Shown: piece after piece, positions 1 through 7,886 of the stretch
Layout of the letters: each line of letters begins with the position of its first letter
Position numbering within the stretch: position 1 is the first letter of the stretch
NCBI GenBank assembly: GCA_963921335.3
Contig: CAWUFC020000001.1
Location: 1,054,001 to 1,118,000, forward strand
Source: CAWUFC02 sp963921335
GTDB lineage: Bacteria; Pseudomonadota; Gammaproteobacteria; Pseudomonadales; Halieaceae
DNA: 64,000 nucleotides
Direction: 5' to 3'
Made by a program: the position numbers and the translations under genes
Notes under the pieces: model-generated
Database searches by the model: none
What the model was told of the DNA's origin: nothing
Seen by the model: the letters and a program-made list of their open reading frames with translations, nothing else

Positions 1-445
1 AGGTAAGCATCTTGCCTTTGGTTATTGCGGTTGTGGACACCGGTTAAGCCATAAGCTAAGGCGGTATTTTGGGCAGAAATGCAGGACTTCGACGGGAGTT
101 TGGCAATTCTTCACAAAACACCAAAATAGCAAAATAAAATGGTTTGACAGGGGTTTACGGCCGATATATAACTTGCTTTGTCAGGATTTGTTTCACTGAT
201 GGCTTTGCCTGTGTTCCCGATATATCGGTACTTGTTCGGAATTCGGGTCTCAGACAAACGAGTAGCCAAGTGTGATGAACAAGCCTGGAAAGGGAAGATG
301 CAGAATAAAGCTGTAAGTAATAAAGCTGCATTCGACCTAACGGAAGATGCGGTAGCGTTTTCTCTTTCTTTGGAGAGATAAAAACTAAAATTTTAGTTGT
401 TGTTTAACCATTTAATTATTGCAATTGGATAGGAGTGTCATTTCT
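1..445. other. Intergenic region and long 5' leader of the first surface-protein gene
   Basis: No gene is supported here. A possible frame at 178-381 starts with TTG, has no ribosome binding site and encodes nothing recognisable. The region holds one strong promoter (144-172), from which transcription would begin near 179, leaving a leader of about 265 nt before the ATG at 446. The leader contains a perfect 12-bp palindrome (CCGATATATCGG, 217-228) whose left half, CCGATATAT, also occurs at 161-169 across the -10 box. Nothing recognisable is seen in 1-143. Confidence 0.6.
144..172 (+). promoter_or_regulatory. Sigma-70 promoter of the first surface-layer-like gene
   Basis: The -35 box is TTGACA (144-149, 6/6 consensus) and the -10 box is TATAAC (167-172, 5/6), separated by an ideal 17-nt spacer. 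It is one of the two best sigma-70 matches noticed in the window. That fits strong expression, as expected for an abundant surface protein. Confidence 0.8.
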
Positions 446-3418
446 ATGGCTACTAACGAACTTACCCCGGCGGAACAGGCACAGCAGCTGTACGTCTCTT
501 ACTACGGACGCCCAGGAGACCCCGGTGGTTTCGCTTTTTGGGTAGAAGAATTCACTAACTCTGACAATGTCGACGCTGTACTGGTTGCCTTTGGCGAGTC
601 AGACGAAACTGCTCGTCTGCTGGAAAGCGAGGGTGTGACTGATACAACTGGTTTGGTTACCCTGCTTTACAATCAGATGTTTAACCGCGACCCCGATGCA
701 GAAGGCCTGGCTTTCTACGTTGAGGAAATCGACAGTGGTCGTTTGTCTGCCGCGTCTGCCGCTCTGGATATCGCTAATGGCGCCCAGAACGAAGACCGCG
801 TGACCCTGGACAACAAAATTGAAGTAGCCAACACCTTCACAGCTAGCCTCGAAGACGAGAATGGCTATACCGGTGTAGATGCAGAAACCGATGGTCGTGC
901 GCTGCTGAGCGTTGTTGACGAAACTGATGAGTCAGTGACTGCTGGTAACGCTGCCGCTGAAGAACTCGCAACCGAGTACAACGAGTCAACTGGCCCTGAG
1001 CCGGGTGAAGAGTACGTACTGACGCCTGGCGCTGACGTGATCGAATCTGGTGCTGGCGATGACACTATTCTTGGTGTTACTACTGGCGCGGCCGCCACCA
1101 CGACCGTGCAGGCGGGCGATCTGATCGCTGACTCCAGCGTGACCGACAACGACGTGTTTACCATCAATGCACAGGCTGCGGTTCCGGCGCTTACTGTGAG
1201 CGGTATTGAGACCATCGAGGTAAACCTGGATCTGTTTGGCGGTGCCACTGCTGCGGTTGACGCCAAGAACATCACTGGCGCTAACATCGTGCTTGACTCT
1301 GTCAAGCTGGGTTTTGATGGCGCGGGCAAGGTTGACAATATTGGCAACAATAGCGTCACCATGGGGGAAGCGGTTAATAACCTGGATGCCAACGGTGTAA
1401 AAGATGCCTCGATCACTGCGGGCGCTAACTCTACCGTTGCCGTAGATATTGTTGCTGACCCCACCGACCTGGTTGGTCCAACCCTGAGCTTTAATGGGGA
1501 TTCCAAGCTGACGCTGAGCGAAACTGGCGCGGGTTCGGCCAAGATCGTTAACATCGAAGCTCTGGAAGACGCAACCATCACTCTGACTGACGGCACTACT
1601 GCAACGCTGGTTGCTATGGGTGACAAAGAGCTGAACATCACTGGTGTCTGGAATGGCAAGACTGTCCAGGACAAGATTGGCGAAAACGGCTCTCTGAACC
1701 TGGTGAATACGGGTACGGGTGCAACTGACCTGACCAAGATTGCTAGTGCGGCCAATATCGCTCTGGCGGCGCCGGTTGCTGCGGCAGGTGCTGCGACCGT
1801 TAAAATGGCGGATGGCCAGACGGTTGCCCTGCTGGTTGATCAGGGCGGTGCAGGTACTGCTACTTTCGAGGGTATTTCTGCTACATCTGGCACCGGTACT
1901 ATTGTGGTTGCCGACGATCTGACCAGCAAAATCTCTGTCACCAAAATGGCTTCTGTCGGCCTGACGATTGTTGATGCCAAAAACACCATTGCGGATCTGA
2001 CTGCGACCGCCAGCCAGGTTAGCCTGACTGCTGTGGGTGATGTGAAAATCACTACAACCGATGCGCCTGTGGTTAACGGTGCTGCCGTTGCCGGTGACCT
2101 GACCATCACCACCACTGCTGCAAACTCCACGGTTGTAGCTGGCGAAGGCGACGACACCTTTACAGCGACTGCTAACCATGCTTCCAGCTTCAATGGCGGC
2201 GGCGGTGATGATGTTGCTATCTTCGGTGCACCTGATGGCACTGCTGCTGACTTTAGCGGCACTCTGGCAGCTTCGTTGGGTGATGGCGATGACCGCGTGA
2301 TTTGGGCGCCTCAGCCTGGTAAAGGCGCAGTAGCTTCTACCAATCTGGCGATCGACGGCGGTGCTGGTACCGACACCCTGTTGCTGGTTGACCTGAGCGG
2401 CGCTGGCACTCTGCTGGATTTCTCTCTCGGTTCCCTGACTATGGCAGCGACTGAGGTGGTTGCATTTGGTGTGGCGGCAACGATTAACCCCAACGCCCCT
2501 GACAATGCCAAGGAAACCATCAAAGCTCATCTGCCGGCTGCCAGCCTGAACGGCGGCACTCAGATCATCACGGCTGCAGACTCTTCGCTGAACGGTGGTT
2601 TGGGTGTTGACGTGGTTGAGCTGACCCTGAGCGATGCGGTTGGTGTTGACGCGCTGGATTTCAGCGGCCTGACGGTTCTGGATGCCCGGCACACCTCTTT
2701 CACCATCAATGGTAAGGACGGCTCTGCGCAAGCGATTACCGGTACCTCTGGCAACGATACTATCGATGCAGGTAAAGGCAAAGCCGGCACCAAAGAGGGC
2801 AGCACCCTTACTGGTGGTACGGGCAGTGACACCTTCAAGTTTGATCTGAAGGACACCACTGCGACTACGGTGGCTTCTGTTACTGACTACACCTCTGCGA
2901 CTGCGCCGGGTCTGTTTAATATTGCAGACACTGTTCAGTTCAAGAGCACAGGTGGTGGCGTCAAGATCACCGGTACGGATACTGGCAACGCCGTAACGAT
3001 TGATACAGCTGCTAAGACTCCTACGGATGCGACCAAGTTTGCGTACACTGAAACTGCGAAGATTTTTGCAAGCGCCAGCCAAACGGTGAATGTGATTATC
3101 TCCAACGGTGTGCTCAAGCTGTCCGGTCTGACCGCTGATGTAGCCTTGGCTGACACCCTGGAAGAGATGATCACCATCGTTGGTGAAGTCACTGCAGGTG
3201 CTGTTGGTGGTGCTACTGATGACCTGCTGGCGTTCGAATTTGACGGTAACACTTACGTCTACGAGAACTCCGGTGGTACAGCACCAACCGGTGAAGCTGC
3301 CGCTGTTGCCGCGACGCTAGAGAACATTGTCGAGCTGACCGGTACAACGGGTGTGACCCTGGTGACTGATCAGAACGCCATTAATGGTCCCGATACGGTC
3401 TTCGTATCACTGTTCTAA
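446..3418 (+). CDS. Large RsaA-like RTX/S-layer-type surface protein with N-terminal DUF4214 (paralog 1)
   Basis: This 990-residue protein is predicted to be exported. The ATG at 446 is chosen over an upstream TTG at 419 because AGGAG (431-435) precedes it and the paralog at 7887-10688 begins with the same MATNE. Residues 1 to about 130 form DUF4214 (QQLYVSYYGRP, then a second half with NQMFNRDPDAEGLAFYV). A long Thr/Ala/Gly/Asp-rich beta region follows. RTX-like GGxGxD turns occur near residues 563-650 and 765-805. The C-terminus (FEFDGNTYVYENSGG, then NIVELTG, ending in a hydrophobic FVSLF) resembles the type I secretion end of the Caulobacter S-layer protein RsaA. There is no Sec signal peptide and cysteine is essentially absent, as usual for RTX exports. 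Role inferred: abundant calcium-dependent surface or S-layer protein. An adhesin is the alternative. No type I transporter is encoded in this window. Confidence 0.8.
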   Translation: MATNELTPAEQAQQLYVSYYGRPGDPGGFAFWVEEFTNSDNVDAVLVAFGESDETARLLESEGVTDTTGLVTLLYNQMFNRDPDAEGLAFYVEEIDSGRLSAASAALDIANGAQNEDRVTLDNKIEVANTFTASLEDENGYTGVDAETDGRALLSVVDETDESVTAGNAAAEELATEYNESTGPEPGEEYVLTPGADVIESGAGDDTILGVTTGAAATTTVQAGDLIADSSVTDNDVFTINAQAAVPALTVSGIETIEVNLDLFGGATAAVDAKNITGANIVLDSVKLGFDGAGKVDNIGNNSVTMGEAVNNLDANGVKDASITAGANSTVAVDIVADPTDLVGPTLSFNGDSKLTLSETGAGSAKIVNIEALEDATITLTDGTTATLVAMGDKELNITGVWNGKTVQDKIGENGSLNLVNTGTGATDLTKIASAANIALAAPVAAAGAATVKMADGQTVALLVDQGGAGTATFEGISATSGTGTIVVADDLTSKISVTKMASVGLTIVDAKNTIADLTATASQVSLTAVGDVKITTTDAPVVNGAAVAGDLTITTTAANSTVVAGEGDDTFTATANHASSFNGGGGDDVAIFGAPDGTAADFSGTLAASLGDGDDRVIWAPQPGKGAVASTNLAIDGGAGTDTLLLVDLSGAGTLLDFSLGSLTMAATEVVAFGVAATINPNAPDNAKETIKAHLPAASLNGGTQIITAADSSLNGGLGVDVVELTLSDAVGVDALDFSGLTVLDARHTSFTINGKDGSAQAITGTSGNDTIDAGKGKAGTKEGSTLTGGTGSDTFKFDLKDTTATTVASVTDYTSATAPGLFNIADTVQFKSTGGGVKITGTDTGNAVTIDTAAKTPTDATKFAYTETAKIFASASQTVNVIISNGVLKLSGLTADVALADTLEEMITIVGEVTAGAVGGATDDLLAFEFDGNTYVYENSGGTAPTGEAAAVAATLENIVELTGTTGVTLVTDQNAINGPDTVFVSLF

Positions 3419-3497
3419 GCAGTTAGCACGAAAGGCGAACGGTCTCTGACCTGGTAGCCTGGTACTCTGGGTCTGACTTTGAGTACCACACTTTGAG

Positions 3498-3529
3498 CCC
3501 CCGGTGCCTTGGTGCCGGGGGTTTTTCTT
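3498..3529 (+). terminator. Rho-independent terminator after the first surface-protein gene
   Basis: A 7-bp GC stem (CCCCCGG 3498-3504 with CCGGGGG 3515-3521) closes a 10-nt loop that can pair further. It is followed by TTTTTCTTT. It separates the surface-protein gene from the small DUF6447 gene downstream. Confidence 0.85.
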
Positions 3530-3556
3530 TCCTGAACCCCTTCAACTGGAATTGTT

Positions 3557-3760
3557 ATGAGTGACGAACAGATTCACACCCTGAATATTGCGGGCAAAGA
3601 CTACGCCCTGGACAGCCTCAGCGATGAAGCCAAGGCTGAAATCCAGAACCTGCGTTTTGCCGAAACCGAAATCCAGTGCCTGAGCGCAAAACTGGCAATG
3701 GCCCAGACTGCGCGCAACGCATACCTGCAAGCCCTGATGGCAGTACTGCCACAGGACTGA
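3557..3760 (+). CDS. Small DUF6447-type protein
   Basis: This is a 67-residue soluble acidic protein. The pattern (xIxGKDYxLDSLSDEAKAEIQNL followed by a helix rich in Gln, Ala and Leu) matches the DUF6447 family as I recall it. Members are about 70 residues and have no known function. The second half (EIQCLSAKLAMAQTARNAYLQAL) would form an amphipathic coiled coil. The gene is isolated: terminators lie on both sides (3498-3529 and 3775-3832), so it would need its own promoter or depend on readthrough. Its place between a DUF4214 surface protein and a metzincin-like protein suggests a role in the same surface system, perhaps as a cytoplasmic chaperone or regulator. That role is inference only. 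Confidence 0.75.
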   Translation: MSDEQIHTLNIAGKDYALDSLSDEAKAEIQNLRFAETEIQCLSAKLAMAQTARNAYLQALMAVLPQD

Positions 3761-3774
3761 TCACCGTCTGTCAA

Positions 3775-3832
3775 CCAGAATGGCCGCCATGCGTTTTAAG
3801 GCGTATGTAACGGTCATTCTGGCTCTTTTTTT
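3775..3832 (+). terminator. Terminator-like hairpin directly before the metzincin-like gene
   Basis: CCAGAATG (3775-3782) pairs with CATTCTGG (3815-3822) around a 32-nt loop, followed by CTCTTTTTTT. It ends only 9 nt before the ATG at 3842. It can end transcription of the DUF6447 gene, but by occupying the leader it may also limit expression of the downstream gene. Confidence 0.7.
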
Positions 3833-3841
3833 GTTTCCCCC

Positions 3842-5671
3842 ATGCCCTTTGTTCAATTCACTCAGCCAATCAACCGCAGCTTAGACAGCCTTCTGAGCGA
3901 TTTCTCGTGGGCGCCGGAGCGCGACGAGGAAGGCCGGGTAATCATTACCTATGGCTTTGCCCGATCCCTTGATCAACTGCTGATCGATAGTCAGGTGGGC
4001 TACGATGTAAATTCGTCAGTCTGGGATTTACCCTATCGCCGTGACAGCATCGAACTGCCTCGCAGTGCCCAGGATCAAGCGGTGCTGTTGTTTGAAGCCC
4101 TGTCGAACTCCCTTAATGTCACCTTCAAGCCGATTGACGACCCTACCGAAGCGGTGCTGGTGTTCGGCTTGACGAATTTGGCACGGGAGGGCGAGCAGTC
4201 CTTGTCGTTTGGACCCAGCCCCGACCTGTTTCCTTTTGAGGTCGAGTATGGTCAGTGGTATGACGCAGCGGGCACAGCCGGTGATGTTTGGCTGGATGCC
4301 TCAGTGCCTGACGACAAGATTGGGGAAGTGCTGCTTGAATCGGTAGGTCGCGCCTTGGGTTTATCCGCACCCAACGAGAATGGTTTTGCTGTCACACGGC
4401 TTGAAGAGTTGGCTGCGCTGCCCGAGGCGCAGGACTATGTGCGCTATACGGTGATGAGCGAGAACGATTCGCCCAGTTCGGCGGGTTCTAATGTTACCTC
4501 AGGCGAGGCACGTACTTTTATGCCATTGGACCTGGAGGCATTGACGTACCTGTATGGCGTATCGGCAGACCGCTCAGACTCTCTGTATGTAGTTAATGAC
4601 GCGGTCGACAATGTGATCCCTGTCGATAATCTTGGCTTTCCGGATAAGTTCGAGTCTTACAGCTACCTCAACGGTTATGTGACCATTGACGATGCCGACG
4701 GCTACAACGCCCTGATTGTGAATGTCGATGCTGACCTGAGCATCGATCTGCGCCCTGAGAACTGGTCAACTACTGGCGGTGGTTACGCCAGCGAAGAGAC
4801 GAATGACGCTAATTTGTTTTTGACAGGTCGCACCATCCTGCGTGAATTGGTTACCGTAGAAGGCAACGACCGTATCACGGGCAATGATGCCGGCAACCGC
4901 ATCTCCACTCGGGGTGGTGATGATACGGTGTACGGTGGTTCCGGCGATGACGTGATAGAGCTGGGCAGCGGTGATGACGTTTATCACTATGGTGGCGGTG
5001 CCGATCGTGCTTTCGGCGGCGAGGGCAAAGACAGCTTGGTGATCGCCGGCGACGATCTCGGCCGTTACAAGTTAGTGCCCGACGAAGGGCGCCTGCTCAT
5101 TACCGATCTTCTGACATCCACGGTGGCCACCATCCGCGAATTCGAACAGGTCAGCCTTGGTGGGCAGGTCACAGAGCTGGAAGGCATCAGTGCCCAACTC
5201 GCAGATATTAACCAGCAAGCGGGTTTGTTGTTAGATGCTGGCTTGCCGCTCTACCAATCAGCGGTGCAGGGCGATGGGTTTGATATTGAAGCCCAGTCAG
5301 CTCAACTGTATCGCATCTACTATGGAGCCCTGGGTCGAGCACCGGACGAAGCGGGGTTCACCTTCTGGTCGCAAGCACTGCAAGAGGGTACCTATGAGCT
5401 GGAAGAGGTGGCTGGTCGTTTCCTCAGTTCCGAGGAATTTATCTCGCTTGCTGATCGTAACAACAGTGGCAATGTTGGCGCTGAAGAGTTTGTGACGCAC
5501 ATGTACGAAAACGTGTTTGCCCGAGAGCCTGATGAGGCGGGCTACGATTGGTGGGTTGATCAGCTGTATTCCCAGGCATTTGATCAGCAGGGTGCGTTTG
5601 TCAACATGGCCCAGTCGGATGAGTTTGTGTTGTTGAGTGCGCAAACAGTGAGTGACTACCTGTTTATCTAA
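3842..5671 (+). CDS. Metzincin-like (M10/serralysin-type) protein without zinc ligands, with RTX repeats and C-terminal DUF4214 containing an EF-hand loop
   Basis: This is a 609-residue protein. Residues 1 to about 235 follow the serralysin fold: an early LLSDFSWxPE..IITYGF segment, the helix that should hold HExxHxxGxxH, and a Met-turn-like YTVMS. The zinc helix reads LESVGRALGLSAP (165-177), so all three zinc ligands and the order of the motif are lost, although GRALGL is kept. RTX nonapeptides (GGDDT, GGSGDD, GSGDD) lie at about 347-395. The C-terminus is DUF4214 (AQLYRIYYGALGRAPDEAGF), interrupted at 538-549 by DRNNSGNVGAEE, which fits an EF-hand loop. No Shine-Dalgarno sequence precedes the ATG. 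The start is supported by its match with the N-terminus of the paralog at 15927-17591. Probably an exported, non-proteolytic structural or binding protein; activity cannot be excluded by sequence alone. Confidence 0.8.
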   Translation: MPFVQFTQPINRSLDSLLSDFSWAPERDEEGRVIITYGFARSLDQLLIDSQVGYDVNSSVWDLPYRRDSIELPRSAQDQAVLLFEALSNSLNVTFKPIDDPTEAVLVFGLTNLAREGEQSLSFGPSPDLFPFEVEYGQWYDAAGTAGDVWLDASVPDDKIGEVLLESVGRALGLSAPNENGFAVTRLEELAALPEAQDYVRYTVMSENDSPSSAGSNVTSGEARTFMPLDLEALTYLYGVSADRSDSLYVVNDAVDNVIPVDNLGFPDKFESYSYLNGYVTIDDADGYNALIVNVDADLSIDLRPENWSTTGGGYASEETNDANLFLTGRTILRELVTVEGNDRITGNDAGNRISTRGGDDTVYGGSGDDVIELGSGDDVYHYGGGADRAFGGEGKDSLVIAGDDLGRYKLVPDEGRLLITDLLTSTVATIREFEQVSLGGQVTELEGISAQLADINQQAGLLLDAGLPLYQSAVQGDGFDIEAQSAQLYRIYYGALGRAPDEAGFTFWSQALQEGTYELEEVAGRFLSSEEFISLADRNNSGNVGAEEFVTHMYENVFAREPDEAGYDWWVDQLYSQAFDQQGAFVNMAQSDEFVLLSAQTVSDYLFI

Positions 5672-5693
5672 GTGCTTGAAACCCTCCCCGGTT

Positions 5694-7743
5694 CTAGTCG
5701 CTGTCGCTACCCAGCGCCTGGCACAGCGGCTCCAACTCTTGCTCGAAACGACGCCAACTGGCTACAGAGCGCTGGTAAATCGGTTCTCTGACCTGGGTGG
5801 CGCTGGCGGTACTTACTTTTCTTGCGCTGTTCTGAAACGCCAGGCAGTCTGCTTGAAACTCCAATTCGCAATGCTCCAGTAGCTGTCTAACCTGCTGCTC
5901 TGTGTCGCTCACCAGCGATTCGTAGGACAGCTCATACATGCTGTCTGCGAGTAGCGCGGACCAATGCTGCATGCTGCGTTCGTGCATGCGATAAAAATGC
6001 CCCAGTTCGGTTTGATCGTAGCTGAACTCATTGCCGACCAGTAGAAAGGTTTTGTACATCGAAAAGCAATTGTCCATAGCATCCCGCGTGCAGTGCACAA
6101 TGCGTGCATGGGGAAACAGGATGGCGATCATGCCCAGATAGTAGGTATTCAGGGGCATTTTATCGGCCACATACACAGTGGGGTCTGTGATGCCGCGCCT
6201 GGAGCGCTCCAGATAGCGGCGACCGATGTCGTGTATCTCTGCATTGGTGGTGTCCCCCACGCAGGCGGGAAACTCTTTTCCTTTGTGTTGGGCTAGCTCG
6301 AGGCACAGGTCATTGAGATGTGTCATCTCGCCACCACCCTGTACTTTTGAATGGCTGGCTAGAATATGCTCGGCCAGGGTGGTGCCTGAGCGGGGCATAC
6401 CGACAATAAAAATCGGATGGGCTTTGGCGTGCGCCGCTGCACTGTGCTGCGCGACGAAATCAGGCGAGAACACCGACTGTAACTGCTCAAAATACCCTCG
6501 ATAAAACTCTGGGCTGTATTCGAGACTGGCGCGATGTAGCCGATTGGCCTCATTGAGGTAACTGAACACCTGCCGGTCATTACCCGCTTGTTCGTGAAAA
6601 CGGGCCAACGCAAAGCCAAGCTCCTTGCGATCGTCTTTCGTGGTGCTTTCGTCGTGAAACAAGCGCTCCATGCGCTCGGTCCACTGGTCGGCCTCGGGGT
6701 CATTGCGTATCAGGCTGAGATGCCTGAGGGTAACGGCGTCGTCGGGGGGCTATGGCCAGAGCAGCGAGATAGGTTTGCTCTGCCTCTGGTAAAGCTCCGC
6801 TGAATTTGAAGGCGTTGGCGATCTGATGCAGTAGGGCGGCATCTTTGGCGGCGAGCTTTGCAGCCTTCCTGAGATGTTCCAAAGCCTGGGATTGGTCCCC
6901 GTATTCAGACAGCAGATCGCCCAATTCGCAATGATAGCGGGCGTTCTGGGGAGACAACTTCAGCGCTTCCCTCGCCGCTGTTATCGCGCTGGTCAGATCG
7001 CCAGAGTAGCCCTCAAGGTGAGCCTTTGCTGACCAGGCTGCGGCGCTGTCGGGCTGCTGTGACAGCGCCTTATCCAAACACTCACGGGCCTGTGCGTATA
7101 AACGCTGCTCGCACAAGCAACGACTGAGACCGATCAGAGTGTCGGTTGCATCCGGAGCGGCCTGCAGCGCTCTCTTGTAATAGGACTCAGCGTCCGCCAG
7201 CCGGTCCTGCATAAGCATCAGGCTTGCCAGGTTGTTCAGGGTGTCCAGATGATTTGGATGCAGTACCAGGGCCGATCGGTAGTAACGTTCAGCGTCTTCG
7301 TTTTGCCCGAGTTTCTTGAGTAGATTGCCCGCGTTGTTGTAGCTGGGTGCGTGCTCCGAGTCGAGCTCAATGGCCCTCTGCAGGCATTTTAGTGCCTCGT
7401 CATCGCGGCCCAGTTTTTCCAATACCAGCCCCTTGTTGCCGTGCACTTCCGCAATGTCGCTGTTTACACTCAGTGCCTTGTCGAATAACGGCAGTGCCTT
7501 TTGATAAGAGCCAGCGCTGTAGAAGAGGGTGCCTAATAGTTGCAGGGCATTAAAGTTATTGGGGTCTGCAGATAGCACCGCCTGGTAAAAGATCTTGGCC
7601 TGTTTGAGGTCACCTTGCCGGTATGCCTGTAAGCCCTTTTTTAACGCCTCATCCGAGGTCATGGTCACCCGCGTAGTGGGAGTTCCGGAACCTTGTTGCT
7701 TGTGCTTGCGGCGGGGACTCTTACCCCGCTTGCGACCTGCCAT
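5694..7743 (-). pseudogene. TPR-sulfotransferase A, reading frame interrupted by a 1-nt insertion
   Basis: Two frames belong to one gene. The upstream part (start 7743) has a basic N-terminus, then about eight TPR repeats, and runs to LAIAP before shifting frame and stopping at 6700. The downstream part is a sulfotransferase domain with the PAPS 5'-phosphosulfate loop GMPRSGTTL and the 3'-phosphate motif CTRDAMDNCFS. They join at a run of six G (6744-6749, plus strand). With five G the frame reads through as APDDAVTLRHLSLIRN, the usual end of a TPR unit, and gives 682 residues. The family transfers sulfate from PAPS to a glycan or a protein tyrosine; the substrate here is unknown. The gene converges on the metzincin-like gene with a 22-nt gap. 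Sequencing error or true decay are both possible. Confidence 0.8.
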
Positions 7744-7846
7744 TCAACAGTAACCCAAAATATGAGTGACAGTAGGCAAGTAGTTGTGACAAGAAGATAG
7801 GTAGAACAAGGGATTAGATAAGGCAGGGAAGGGCAGAGAAGAGAAG

Positions 7847-7878
7847 CCCGGAACCTGACTAACTAGTCAGGCTCCGGG
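7847..7878 (-). terminator. Strong hairpin terminator after surface-protein gene 2
   Basis: A 14-bp stem with one mismatch (7847-7860 with 7865-7878) and a 4-nt loop sits 8 nt beyond the stop codon of the minus-strand gene ending at 7887. It is followed on the minus strand by the pyrimidine-rich CTTCTCTTCTCT. The U-tract is imperfect, but the stem is the longest simple hairpin in the locus. Confidence 0.75.
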
Positions 7879-7886
7879 CGCGATCA

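Noticed and set aside
178..381. 67-codon frame downstream of the first promoter
   Set aside because: It starts with TTG, has no ribosome binding site and no recognisable sequence; it lies in the leader of the surface-protein gene.
986..3082. Long frame (698 codons) on the minus strand across the first surface-protein gene
   Set aside because: It mirrors the strong codon bias of the plus-strand gene, is rich in Arg/Ser/Cys, and shows no domain.
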